Positions 52,073 through 61,515 of a DNA stretch of 64,000 nucleotides are shown piece by piece. The position numbers and the translations under genes are program-made. The notes under the pieces were generated by a model. The model was not told the DNA's origin. It did no database searches and worked only from the letters and a program-made list of their open reading frames with translations. The first letter of the stretch is position 1. Each line of letters begins with the position of its first letter. The DNA comes from Sporomusa sp. KB1 (GTDB lineage Bacteria; Bacillota; Negativicutes; Sporomusales; Sporomusaceae), in the NCBI RefSeq assembly GCF_007830295.1, contig NZ_VLKC01000002.1, positions 902,940-966,939 on the forward strand, read 5' to 3'.

Positions 52073-52213
52073 AAATAAAGAGACCAAGAATAGTGAGACT
52101 TCCCCACACATCTTGGTCTTAATTATCTCGGTAAAATGAAGAACTTTCACATACCAATAAATAAGACTTTATTAAATTTATTTTATAATAGCACATTTGA
52201 CTGAAAGTTACAA
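52073..52213 (-). promoter_or_regulatory. Leader element copy 3 (decayed gene)
   Basis: Minus strand: promoter TTGTAA (52213-52208), 17-bp spacer, TATTAT (52190-52185); then AAAGTCTTATT, TTGGTA, hairpin TGAA-AGTTC-TTCA, terminator stem AAGACCAAGA/TCTTGGTCTC with inner GTGGG/CTCAC (a G-U pair replaces A-U), then TTTATTTTT. Same layout as copy 2. Confidence 0.82.
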
Positions 52214-52267
52214 TTGTTTTTTAGATGATATTTTTTTAAAAAATATCATCTCATTGTAAAAAAATGC

Positions 52268-52302
52268 AAATGCTGTACACCGTAATTTGGTGTACAGCAT
52301 TT
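52268..52302. terminator. Bidirectional terminator
   Basis: AAATGCTGTACACC (52268-52281) pairs perfectly with GGTGTACAGCATTT (52289-52302). The minus strand continues GCATTTTTTT, ending the hydrolase-like pseudogene. Confidence 0.85.
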
Positions 52303-52387
52303 ACGCTTTTTATAGTATCAAAAGATCTTATATCAACCACGCGAAATCTGAATTTGCGGGCGGCGAGGGCGGATTCGAGCACGGTCA

Positions 52388-53346
52388 CTACTTTAGGAAA
52401 TATTCTTTCAGTATTTTAGAATAGATCTTATCATCCATTAAAAAAGCATCATGACCGAATTTCGAACTAACAATTTTTTTGTCTACTTCAGTAAAATTAC
52501 TAAGCCTGGACTCTGTTTCTTCAACTACCCACACTGGAAAAAGGATATCTTCCTCACATCCAACCAAAAGTACTTTTGGCACAGAAGGGCAATCGGCCAG
52601 CGGTAAGTTGTGAAAATTTAAATTGAAATTTCTCATAGCATGTAAAAAACACAAATAACTGCTACTATCAAATCTGGAGACAAACGAGTCTGCTTCTTCC
52701 TCTAGGAAGTGACTGAGTTGCCAATTTATATCGCCAATTTGATGCTCAACAAAAAATTTCTCTCCCACATAAGAAATGTTGGCTAGTTGTCGTGCCATAT
52801 TTAATCCTTTGTCTCTTGGCAACATCCTAATTAACGCATCTTGAATATCCATTAAGCCTTGTCCAATAAATGATAGTGTAACACCTGCATTGAGACATAC
52901 AGCCTGTTGAACCTTCTCCGGATGGGCTGCCACCCACTCAAGAACCACCATGCCGCCAAGGGATCAGCGTGCCATCTATCAATCTCCAGCTCTTCTTGCA
53001 GCTTTTGTTGGCAGAACACGATGTCGGCAATAGATGGCGAAGAAATATCTGGTGATCCAGTACTTCCAAAGCAACCACCAAGATTATTTGCACAAACAAT
53101 AAAGTATTTGTTCGTGTCTAAAGGCTTACCCGGTCCTACCGCCCATTCCCACCATCCTGGAGTGTCATTAGCACTATGGGCAGCTACATGCGAACTGCCA
53201 GAAAAACCATAAATTGCCAGTAGTGCATTGTTCTTTGCTGAGTTAAGTTCCCCATACGTCTCGTATGCTAACGTTATTTGTGTGACATATTTAGAATACG
53301 TTACAGGTACTTTACTTGTTGTAAAATACTTGACAACACTAACCAC
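52388..53346 (-). pseudogene. MetX-like (homoserine O-acetyltransferase family) alpha/beta hydrolase, frameshifted
   Basis: The N-terminal part (53346-52960) has ITLAYETYGELNSAKNNALL and YFIVCANNLGGCFGSTGSPD, both MetX-like. A deletion near 52958-52965 breaks the frame just before the nucleophile elbow: the sequence passes from DRWHA into another frame coding SLGGMVVLEWVAAHPEKV. The C-terminal part is intact (Asp in EEDILFP, His in KFGHDAFLMDD). The missing bases would encode the GG of the GGSLGGM elbow. It would otherwise be an acyltransferase or esterase. Confidence 0.75.
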
Positions 53347-53656
53347 AATGACTACATCTTCTCCTCTTCATCTGTGCTTCCTAAATCTGCTCATCTTTAA
53401 TATGTCTGTTTATAAAATAAGCTTGATCACTGCTACCTGCTTCTTTTATACGTATTCCCAATATATTTTTCTTCACTTATTTGATTGTATCTACACCCAT
53501 ATATGACCTCAGCACCTCGGGTACTTTTCTACTTCGGTTTTGGTAACTAATCGCTTTTTAATGGAAATTCCCAATAAACTATTTATTAGGAATTTTGTCT
53601 GTATGGAATTTTTATGGTGTCTGACTCAATGCTTTCTTCAATAGAACACCGAATGG
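53347..53656. other. Gene-free stretch
   Basis: AT-rich, no coding frame with support. A hairpin AAATTCC/GGAATTT with an AT-rich loop lies near 53560-53595 and could be part of the chemoreceptor 3' end. Nothing else seen. Confidence 0.4.
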
Positions 53657-55624
53657 TTATATTTTAAAACGATTAATAATTTGCTTTAGATTTTCTGCCC
53701 GTTCTAATAACTTTTGAGCTTCCCCAGATATAGCTTGTACAGTGGCTGTTTGTTCTTCGGTAGCAGCAGCAACTTCTTCAGTCGCCGCTGCTAAGTTTGC
53801 AGAAACAACTTCTACCAGATTCATAGACTGCGATACAGCATTTGTATTGCTATTCACTTGTTGAGATTCAGTAGATATTTCCTGAATCTGTGCCACAAAT
53901 TCATTAATGGACTGATTAATCGTATTGAGAAAGTGCCGGCTTAAATCAGCCGCTTTTTTTAATTCAATAGCCAGAGATGCACTTTGAACCGTTTCTTTGA
54001 CTGCCTGCTCGGTACCTACTTGAATTTCGCAAATTAACTTAGCGATTTCCCGGCTTGAATTTCTTGCTTGTTCAGCTAATATTCGCACTTCATTGGCTAC
54101 CACCGCAAAACCATATCCATGTTCACCAGCACGAGCTGCCTCAATAGCCGCATTGAGCGCCAATAGATTAGTCTGACCTGCGATACTGGTTATAACCTCA
54201 ACAATTTGTCCAATTTGTTGAGATTTAGCGGACAAAACATTAATAGCTCGATTAACACTATTCATAGCTTGTTGATTGTTATCTATTAAGACTAGCTGAT
54301 TTCCAATAGCTGCGCTCCCCATTTGCACCACTTCCCGCACCTGCTCAGATGTGCATTCGGAATTTGTGACATTTCGAGTAATAACTTGAATAGATCCAGT
54401 CATAGCCTTAATCATGTTGGCACTAGTACGAATAACATCTACCTGTTTCGTAGAATCCTGAGCCAATTCTATAATTGTGGTGGCAATTTTTTCTGTAGCT
54501 TGTCCAGCTTCAACTGTAGCATAGCGCATGTCTTCTGCAGCATTCGTAAGATACGAAGCCGTTCCGGTTATTTCTTGTACTAAATTACGAAGATTGTCTC
54601 CCATTTGCTTAAAGGACTTTGACAAAAAAGCAATTTCGTCATTCCCGTTGACCTCAGCGGACACAGTTAAGTCACCTTCCGCCATTTTTTGGGCATTATC
54701 AGTCAAAGCAATAATCGGAGCAGTAATTTTATGAGCCAGTATAGTAGAAAATATGCCCATAATGATTAAGCTAAGTAAGACAATTAGCAAATAAGTATTA
54801 CGCAAAGTGTCAAGGTGTGTGTACACTTCCTTGTGAGTTACTGTAAAAGCTAATATCCATCCAGTACTAGGCACTTTATGAAATACCATTATGCGTTTTT
54901 CTTTATTTTCATCATATTCCAAATATCCGGAGTCTTGGTTAAGGAGTTTTTCTGCAATATTTCTCAATGACTCATTATCATTTATATTGGATGATATTAG
55001 CGTGTTATTAGGATGTGCTAAAATTACTCCCTTAGTATCGAGAAGAAAAACATAGCCTTTACCATCCATGGAAACATTTCTAATATTCTCTGTTAAGGTA
55101 TCCAAAAAAATATCCACAACGACGACGCCGCGCAATGTGCCTTGCTCGTCCCTTAAAGGCAGTGCAGGACTTACGCAATAATTTTTTGTAGTAGCATCAA
55201 TATACGGCTCGCTTATCGTTAGACCATTTTTCGTTACAGCTTCCTTATACCATCCTCTTTCTCGAGGATCATATCCGGGAGGCATTGGCAATCCTGATCC
55301 ATGTAAGAAAGCTCCATTTTTTTCAAGACCGATACCTATTTCAGAAATACTTTTTTCTTCTTTGTTAAGCAGAAAGTAGGACATGGGTATATCGTCAACC
55401 GTTGTATTTTTAATCAAAAATGCTAAATCCTGTATCGTTTTAATTTTGACTAACAGCCAACCGTCCAGTTGAAGTACTTGCTGATTAGCAAAATTGGCCA
55501 TATCGGTATTGATCTTTGCCGCAAGTTGATTTTTAGCATTCCAATAACCAAAGCCAGAAACAACTGCTAATAAGATACAGGTTAACAACAGAATATATGT
55601 TAATATTTTTTTTCGTAAATTCAT
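53657..55624 (-). CDS. Methyl-accepting chemotaxis protein with dCache sensor
   Basis: 655 aa. TM1 at about 10-28, extracytoplasmic dCache domain (about 35-275, with [14 protein letters not shown] and [20 protein letters not shown]), TM2 near 280-300, HAMP, then the coiled MCP signalling domain with hairpin tip [20 protein letters not shown] and [20 protein letters not shown]. The DPRERGW-Y pattern is typical of amino-acid-binding dCache. An amino acid such as serine may be the ligand, given the neighbours. A truncated duplicate of its 5' end is at 46256-46462. Confidence 0.94.
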   Translation of the reverse strand: MNLRKKILTYILLLTCILLAVVSGFGYWNAKNQLAAKINTDMANFANQQVLQLDGWLLVKIKTIQDLAFLIKNTTVDDIPMSYFLLNKEEKSISEIGIGLEKNGAFLHGSGLPMPPGYDPRERGWYKEAVTKNGLTISEPYIDATTKNYCVSPALPLRDEQGTLRGVVVVDIFLDTLTENIRNVSMDGKGYVFLLDTKGVILAHPNNTLISSNINDNESLRNIAEKLLNQDSGYLEYDENKEKRIMVFHKVPSTGWILAFTVTHKEVYTHLDTLRNTYLLIVLLSLIIMGIFSTILAHKITAPIIALTDNAQKMAEGDLTVSAEVNGNDEIAFLSKSFKQMGDNLRNLVQEITGTASYLTNAAEDMRYATVEAGQATEKIATTIIELAQDSTKQVDVIRTSANMIKAMTGSIQVITRNVTNSECTSEQVREVVQMGSAAIGNQLVLIDNNQQAMNSVNRAINVLSAKSQQIGQIVEVITSIAGQTNLLALNAAIEAARAGEHGYGFAVVANEVRILAEQARNSSREIAKLICEIQVGTEQAVKETVQSASLAIELKKAADLSRHFLNTINQSINEFVAQIQEISTESQQVNSNTNAVSQSMNLVEVVSANLAAATEEVAAATEEQTATVQAISGEAQKLLERAENLKQIINRFKI

Positions 55625-55930
55625 GTCTCATCCTCCAATATATACTTAATATTAATTACTCAGCTTTCTTTTAATCTACTGACACATAAAAGCCTAACTT
55701 GCAGACTTATTATTAGTAAGCGCAAGCGAAGTAATCAAAGTAATATCAGATATCTCATGGTAGCCATCAATGCACATGCGGACTATTCTTAATACTAGAC
55801 GTAAAATAAACAGACAGATTCAAAGTAACACCAATCAGCTTTGATCTGCCTATTTATTTTAGTCCATTCGTGTTCTTAATTAAATTGTAAATTAAGTTCT
55901 TACCCCTATACCTCTACAATGAGTGTGCTA
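55625..55930. other. Intergenic region with terminator of the GntP gene
   Basis: The stem CAGACAGATTCAAAG (55811-55825) and CTTTGATCTGCCT (55839-55851) forms a hairpin with minor mismatch, followed on the minus strand by TTTATTTT; it likely ends the GntP transcript. The rest holds no gene. Confidence 0.5.
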
Positions 55931-57262
55931 TTAGGAAACAATCTTGGCCAAAATCAGTATCCCACTTAATGCAACAACAGATGCAATGAGGCATGCGACA
56001 GTAAAACTCTTTAACATATCCGGCAACGATAAGCCTAAAAATTCTTTTATGAACCAAAAACTAGAATCGTTAACATGGCACCAGCCAATCGCTCCGGCGC
56101 CAATGGCCAGAACGACAATTTCCGGACTTAAACCAGGATAAACAGCCAGCAAGGGTGCCACTATGCCTGCTGAAGTGATCATGGCCACCGTGGCGGAACC
56201 GATGGCAAGATGCATAAGTGAAGCTACTAGCCAAGCTAAGATAATGGGATTCATATTAAGAGACATCAGGATTTTAGCGAACTCTTTTCCTAAACCACTG
56301 TCAGATAAAATGGCATTAAAAGCGCCGCCGCCGCCGATAATCAGCATGATACCTGCAATGGGACCAAAGCATTGTTCAGTTAAAGTCTGCAAGTTTTTCA
56401 TGGTAAGACCGCGAGCAAGCCCTAATGTATAATAAGCAACAAACACGGAAATTAAAAGTGCCGTGATCGGATTGCCGATAAAAGTCACTACGGGCAAAAT
56501 GGCGGCATCCTTGGCAAGATATAAGACACCGATAGTTTTGGCTACCATAATAAATAAAGGCAGGAGAATGGTAAATAGGGTAATGCCAAAGCCGGGCAGT
56601 TCCTCATTCGGGGTTGGCGCTTTCGCTTCGGCGATATTTGTGGTGCACTTGGTGCTGATATATTTAGACCAGATTGGGCCTGCAATAATAGCTGCGGGTG
56701 TGCCAATCAGCAGAGCATATATAATAACTTTGCCAACGTCTGCTCCCAAAGTTGCCGTAATAGCTGCTGCCGCCGGATGGGGAGGGACCATGCAATGTAC
56801 TATCATCAACGATACAGCCAAAGGAATTCCCACGTACAAAAGCGGTAATTTAGCTTGTCTGGCAACAATGAAAACCAAGGGAAACAGCAAAACAAAACCC
56901 ACTTCAAAAAAGACGGGGATGCCGGCTATTAACCCGACAATTGTCATAACCCAGGCGGCCCGGTTTTCTCCCAGTGTGGTAAGCAATGTCTGGGCCATGC
57001 GTTCGGCTCCGCCGGACACCTCCAACATTTTGCCCAAAATTGTGCCAAGACCCATAATTGTAGCGATAAAGCCCAGCGTTCCTCCCATTCCGTTTTCAAT
57101 GGAAGTGGCAATTTGCGGCAAAGGCATACCTGTGCCTATCCCTACAAATATACACGCTATGATTAGGGCAACAAAAGCATGTATTTTAAATCGAACAGTA
57201 AGTAATACGATCAATAATACTGCGACTAATAATACCAGCATAAACATTGTGCTTGTATCCAT
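55931..57262 (-). CDS. GntP-family permease (DsdX/gluconate type)
   Basis: 443 aa with about 12-14 hydrophobic helices. Family stretches: GMGGTLGFIATIMGLGTILG with KMLEVSGGAERMA, GGAFNAILSDSGLGKEFAKI and HVNDSSFWFIKEFLGLS. GntP proteins take up gluconate, fructuronate or D-serine with protons. The next gene (dsdA) points to D-serine (DsdX). Same strand as dsdA, ridA and glyA, 63 bp behind dsdA. Confidence 0.9.
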   Translation of the reverse strand: MDTSTMFMLVLLVAVLLIVLLTVRFKIHAFVALIIACIFVGIGTGMPLPQIATSIENGMGGTLGFIATIMGLGTILGKMLEVSGGAERMAQTLLTTLGENRAAWVMTIVGLIAGIPVFFEVGFVLLFPLVFIVARQAKLPLLYVGIPLAVSLMIVHCMVPPHPAAAAITATLGADVGKVIIYALLIGTPAAIIAGPIWSKYISTKCTTNIAEAKAPTPNEELPGFGITLFTILLPLFIMVAKTIGVLYLAKDAAILPVVTFIGNPITALLISVFVAYYTLGLARGLTMKNLQTLTEQCFGPIAGIMLIIGGGGAFNAILSDSGLGKEFAKILMSLNMNPIILAWLVASLMHLAIGSATVAMITSAGIVAPLLAVYPGLSPEIVVLAIGAGAIGWCHVNDSSFWFIKEFLGLSLPDMLKSFTVACLIASVVALSGILILAKIVS

Positions 57263-57325
57263 TTTCTTAATCCTCCCTATATTTAAACGTGTTCTCTACG
57301 CATCCTAATGCAACCGGATATTACA

Positions 57326-58678
57326 TTAGCTATTGGCACCTTTCTGATAGAAGTTATCCATGATGTCTTTGGGAACCATGCCGCCGCCTGTAGCCCAAAG
57401 AATATGGCTGGTATTTTTCATCTTCTGTTCGAGGCAATTGCGTTTTAAATACTCTTTGCCACCGGCAGAAGCAAATAACTGAACAGGGCCGATAAAGCCG
57501 GCGACTGCTGATGGTTCGACAAATATGCCTTCCGTATCCGCAAGATTTCTAAGGATGGGATATAGCCGTTCATCTTGAATGGTAAACACACCGCTAATAT
57601 CTTTTTCCAGGGTTTTACCCACAAAGCCGGATGGACGGCCTACTGCCAGTCCGTCTGCGTCAGTAATATTATCAATACCGAACTGCTGTGCAGATACTTC
57701 ATCATGTTTGCGAGTCATTAAGCCTAGTAACATGGCTGGCGAATGGGTTGGTTCTGCATAAAAACAATGTACATTGTCCCCAAAAACAGTACGCAATCCG
57801 AAAGTAATCCCGCCAGGAGCACCACCTACACCACAGGGTATATAAACAAAGAGCGGATGTTCCTGATCAACCGGTATCTTCATGTCCAATAGTTGCTTTT
57901 GAAGCCTTTTGGCTGCCACAGCATAACCCAGGAATAGAGTAGAAGAATTTTCGTCATCAACGAAATGACTTTTCGGGTCTTCTTGGGATTGCTGCCGACC
58001 AGCGGCTACAGCTTTTCCATAATCTGTATTGTGTTCAATAACGACTGCGCCTTTTTGCCGCAGTAAATCTTTTTTCCATTGCTTAGCATCTGATGACATA
58101 TGCACAATAACTTTGAAACCTAAACGCGCACTCATGATACCAATGCTGAGTCCTAAATTGCCGGTTGACCCAACTACAATTGAGTAATTTGAAAATAGAT
58201 TCCGAAATTTTTCTTCAGACAGAACTGAGTAATCATCGCTTAGTGACAGCATGTTGTGTTTGGTGGCGATTTCTTCAGCCACTTTCAATATTTCGTAAAT
58301 TCCGCCGCGAGCCTTGACCGAACCGGAGATTGGTAGGTGGCTGTCGCACTTAAGATATAAAGTTCCCTCTATATCCTGCTTGTACATCTCTGTCAACTTT
58401 TGTTGCATTTGGGGGATAGGTACTAATTTAGATTCAATAATCCCATTTTTTTCTTGTATCTCTGGGAATACCTTTGCTAGATATGGAGCAAAACGAAGGA
58501 GCCTTTGTTCTGCAGCTTCAATATCAGTTATCCCCAGTTGCGTGTTAATAGTACGATTGTTACAGCTTTCAAGCTGTGAGTTTGCCCAAAAGACTTCTTC
58601 TGTTGCCATGATTTGTCCCAGCAAGGGACATTCTTGCTTCCATTCTTCGAGGGTTTTTCCCGCAATTTTTGTAGTCAT
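57326..58678 (-). CDS. dsdA: D-serine ammonia-lyase (dehydratase)
   Basis: 450 aa from the ATG at 58678, preceded by GGAGGGA. PLP-lysine motif [16 protein letters not shown], phosphate-binding [11 protein letters not shown] and C-terminal [16 protein letters not shown]. Converts D-serine to pyruvate and ammonia. The permease gene follows and RidA (enamine deaminase) precedes, as expected for a dehydratase that releases a 2-aminoacrylate enamine. Confidence 0.94.
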   Translation of the reverse strand: MTTKIAGKTLEEWKQECPLLGQIMATEEVFWANSQLESCNNRTINTQLGITDIEAAEQRLLRFAPYLAKVFPEIQEKNGIIESKLVPIPQMQQKLTEMYKQDIEGTLYLKCDSHLPISGSVKARGGIYEILKVAEEIATKHNMLSLSDDYSVLSEEKFRNLFSNYSIVVGSTGNLGLSIGIMSARLGFKVIVHMSSDAKQWKKDLLRQKGAVVIEHNTDYGKAVAAGRQQSQEDPKSHFVDDENSSTLFLGYAVAAKRLQKQLLDMKIPVDQEHPLFVYIPCGVGGAPGGITFGLRTVFGDNVHCFYAEPTHSPAMLLGLMTRKHDEVSAQQFGIDNITDADGLAVGRPSGFVGKTLEKDISGVFTIQDERLYPILRNLADTEGIFVEPSAVAGFIGPVQLFASAGGKEYLKRNCLEQKMKNTSHILWATGGGMVPKDIMDNFYQKGANS

Positions 58679-58778
58679 TTTTTCCCTCCATTTTCTTTTC
58701 ATTTATCAATAGTAAAATTTAAAAATTCCAAAGATTTAACCTACTCTTAATGGCGAGTTGAATCTTCGCCTCTATAGT

Positions 58779-59153
58779 TCATTTTTCTGCGATTAGTTCT
58801 ATCTCTACTTTTGCTCCCTTAGGAATACCCGCAACTTGAATGCAGGAACGCGCAGGCTTGCTTGACTTAAAATAAGAACCATAGATATCATTTAAGCAAG
58901 TAAAGTCAGCAAGGTCAGACATAAAAATAGTTGTTTTTATAATATCTTCAAAACTGTATCCTGCTTCGTTCAAAATCGCCGAGATATTCTCCATAACCTG
59001 TTTTGCTTGTACGCCAAAATTGTCATTTATTTCACCTGTCTGTGGATTAATGCCAAGTTGCCCGGATACATACAAGCGGGAGTTGTTGACAATGCCTTGA
59101 GAATATGGCCCTATAGCGGCGGGAGCATTATCTGTCTTAATAAAGTTTCTCAC
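58779..59153 (-). CDS. ridA: RidA-family enamine/imine deaminase
   Basis: 124 aa from GTG at 59153, which has AAGGAG nine bases upstream; an ATG ten codons earlier lacks one. Signature NAPAAIGPYSQGIVNNSRLY, SGQLGINPQTGEI and the catalytic Arg in KPARSCIQVAGIPKGAKVEI. Hydrolyses 2-aminoacrylate formed by PLP dehydratases such as the adjacent D-serine dehydratase. Lies between dsdA and glyA copy 2 on one strand. Confidence 0.93.
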   Translation of the reverse strand: MRNFIKTDNAPAAIGPYSQGIVNNSRLYVSGQLGINPQTGEINDNFGVQAKQVMENISAILNEAGYSFEDIIKTTIFMSDLADFTCLNDIYGSYFKSSKPARSCIQVAGIPKGAKVEIELIAEK

Positions 59154-59235
59154 AATACCGATCTCCTTGTTTTTATTTAACATTGCCTGCTATTCGATCT
59201 GTAAATTCGATTGTTTTATACTCTGTCTAGCGAAA

Positions 59236-59279
59236 GAAAGCCAAGAAGATGGCCAAGCTGTACCTTCTTCTTGGCTTTC
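59236..59279 (-). terminator. Terminator of glyA copy 2
   Basis: GAAAGCCAAGAAG (59236-59248) pairs perfectly with CTTCTTGGCTTTC (59267-59279), 13 bp. On the minus strand the stem is followed by TTTCG. It lies 43 bp behind the glyA stop. Confidence 0.75.
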
Positions 59280-59321
59280 AAAAAAAGTACCAAGTGCTGT
59301 ATTAAATTGTCATACAATCAA

Positions 59322-60578
59322 TTAGTCCTCAAATGCTCCTGCTGGATATAGAGGAAAATGTGCAATCAGTGCCTCAGCTTTTGCCTTACAGGCATCTAAG
59401 TTAGCCTGATCTTCCGGAGCCTTTGCAACTTGATTCATAATTGCTGCTATTTCTATAACTTCAGACTCCTTTAAACCACGTTGGGAGATAGAGGTCAAAC
59501 CAATTCGAACGCCGCTTGTAATAGAGGGTTTTTCTGGATCAAATGGAATCATGTTTTTATTGACAGTGATACCAACATATTCGAGAGCATTCTGGAATAA
59601 TTTTCCTGTAATACCTTTAGGTCGTAAATCAACCATGACAATGTGATTATCTGTGCCACCGCTGACAATACGAAAACCGTGTGAAGTTAATTCTTCAGCT
59701 AATTTTTTTGCATTAGCAACTACTTGTTCCATAATTGCACGAAATTCAGGGGTCGCCGCATAACGCAAAGAAAATGCTTTCGCTGCAATGGTTGCGAGGT
59801 GAATCGAACCTACCGTCCCCGGAAAAACACCTTTGTCTAAGGCCTTGGCATGTTCTGCCTTACACAATATGATACCGCTTCTTGGGCCACAAAAAGTCTT
59901 AGTTGTAGATGAAGAAACAAAGTCCGCATACGGAACTGGACTGGGAATAACACCTGCTGCTACCAAACCAGCGACATGAGCCATATCCACCATCAAATAC
60001 GCGCCTACTTTTTTAGCGATTTTACTCATGCGCTCATAGTCAATCAAACGTGGATAGGAACTTGCACCTGCGATGATTAACTTAGGTTTGGTTTCTTCCG
60101 CCTTCTTTTCCAGAGCATCGTAATCGATCTGTTCAGTTTTGGGGTCTACACCATAGAATACATAGTTATAAACTTTGGAAAGAAAATTAACGGGGCTGCC
60201 ATGAGTCAAATGACCGCCCTGATCAAGACGCATGCTTAAAACGATATCGCCTGGATTGAGTATTGCAGAGAACACGCCATAATTAGCAGTCGAGCCCGAA
60301 TAGGTTTGCAGGTTAGCATGATCAGCACCAAATACTTTTTTGGCACGTTCAATTGCTAAGCTTTCAACACGATCAGCTTCTTGCGAGCCAGCCTGAAAAC
60401 GAGCACCCGGATACCCTTCAGTGGTCTTGTTGGTAAAAATACTGCCACTTAATTCAAGCACCTCAAGGGGAGCCGTACTCTCTGAAGCAATCATCTCAAT
60501 GTTATGCACCTGACGATTCAATTCAGCGGCAACAATGTCATATAATTCAGGATCAGTAACACGTGTAGTTTTTAACAT
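59322..60578 (-). CDS. Serine hydroxymethyltransferase-like protein, copy 2
   Basis: 418 aa from the ATG at 60578, which has GAGGTGTA upstream. SHMT-like: IEMIASESTAPLEVLELSGS, TTEGYPGARFQAGSQEADRV, VDMAHVAGLVAAGVIPSPVP, Lys in STTKTFCGPRSGIILC and GVRIGLTSISQRGLKESEV. The PLP motif (TTKTFCGPRSG) and the following FPGTVGSIHL, where most SHMT have FPGxQGGP, differ from the standard, so a shifted substrate is possible: D-serine pathway or alpha-methylserine type. Upstream of ridA-dsdA on the same strand. Confidence 0.85.
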   Translation of the reverse strand: MLKTTRVTDPELYDIVAAELNRQVHNIEMIASESTAPLEVLELSGSIFTNKTTEGYPGARFQAGSQEADRVESLAIERAKKVFGADHANLQTYSGSTANYGVFSAILNPGDIVLSMRLDQGGHLTHGSPVNFLSKVYNYVFYGVDPKTEQIDYDALEKKAEETKPKLIIAGASSYPRLIDYERMSKIAKKVGAYLMVDMAHVAGLVAAGVIPSPVPYADFVSSSTTKTFCGPRSGIILCKAEHAKALDKGVFPGTVGSIHLATIAAKAFSLRYAATPEFRAIMEQVVANAKKLAEELTSHGFRIVSGGTDNHIVMVDLRPKGITGKLFQNALEYVGITVNKNMIPFDPEKPSITSGVRIGLTSISQRGLKESEVIEIAAIMNQVAKAPEDQANLDACKAKAEALIAHFPLYPAGAFED

Positions 60579-60780
60579 AAATACACCTCTTTTTTCCTTG
60601 ATGATTTGAAAAATTACTATATTCTGATTATAAATATAAACTGTAGACAAATATATTATCAAAATAGCACGATTTTTTATCGATATTGCTTATTTTCACA
60701 ATTTATATTTTGAGAGGCTCTACTATGCTTTTTTCAAGACATTGCGTTTAATCAAACTTTTCTTTCCATAAAAAACAAAT

Positions 60781-60806
60781 AAACTGCAACTAAATAGTTA
60801 CAGTTT
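60781..60806 (-). terminator. Terminator of the response-regulator gene
   Basis: AAACTGCAACT (60781-60791) pairs with AGTTACAGTTT (60796-60806), one mismatch; the minus strand continues ATTTGTTTTTT. It ends the two-component operon. Confidence 0.72.
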
Positions 60807-60825
60807 TCTTTGGCAATTTTATTTT

Positions 60826-61515
60826 TTATAAATCTTTATTTTGCTGAATAAACGTAGCAGGTGTCATTCCTGTATACATTTTAAAATACTTATAAAAATT
60901 ATTCAAACTATCATATCCCGTACGCTCCGCTGTGTCTTTCACACTACAGCATTGTTCCATCAGCAATTTCTTTGCTTCCTTGATTCGTACTTGGTGTATA
61001 TACGTAACAATGCTCAGGTCCATGTAACCTTTAAATAACCTTGCGATGTGACTAGGCGTGGTATAGAACATTTGTGCTAACTGTTCCAGAGAAATTTTTT
61101 GCGCATAGTTTAAATGGATGTACTCTAGTATTCCGTTAACTGTCGTATTTGATGTAAACTTCCAGCCAATGGCCCGATTAATCGCTTGCAGGAACTGCTT
61201 ATACTCAATAGGTTTAAGTATAATATCACATGCACCGAGGCGTAAGGCCTGCTGTGCATATTGGAAAGATTCATAAGCAGTAATGATGATAAAGTGTGGC
61301 TCTGTCTCAGCCTTCATTACTTCAAAACCGTTCATAATCGGCATTTGAATATCAAGAAATATCAGTTCAGGATGCTCTTCTTTGATGAGTTTAACCGCTT
61401 GCCTTCCATCTGCCGCCGTCCCTACAATCTTGATTGGCAAACATTCTTTTTCGATGAAGTGGCAAATAATTGAAGCCACCGCCTGTTCATCATCGGCAAT
61501 AATTGCTCGTATCAT
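60826..61515 (-). CDS. Response regulator, REC plus AraC-type DNA-binding domain
   Basis: 229 aa. REC domain 1-120: acidic pair ADDE, phospho-acceptor Asp in LIFLDIQMPIMNGF (about residue 55), Thr/Lys in ITAYES and ILKPIEY. AraC helix-turn-helix 130-229: LAQMFYTTPSHIARLFKGYM and TGYDSLNNFYKYFKMYTGMT. Partner of the sensor kinase whose stop overlaps its ATG by 4 bp. Likely activates the adjacent serine/D-serine genes. Confidence 0.92.
   Translation of the reverse strand: MIRAIIADDEQAVASIICHFIEKECLPIKIVGTAADGRQAVKLIKEEHPELIFLDIQMPIMNGFEVMKAETEPHFIIITAYESFQYAQQALRLGACDIILKPIEYKQFLQAINRAIGWKFTSNTTVNGILEYIHLNYAQKISLEQLAQMFYTTPSHIARLFKGYMDLSIVTYIHQVRIKEAKKLLMEQCCSVKDTAERTGYDSLNNFYKYFKMYTGMTPATFIQQNKDL

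Noticed and set aside
56463-57308. 281-codon plus-strand frame opposite the GntP gene
   Set aside because: It is the antisense of a hydrophobic permease; such long open antisense frames are common there, and codon choice and neighbours support only the minus-strand gene.
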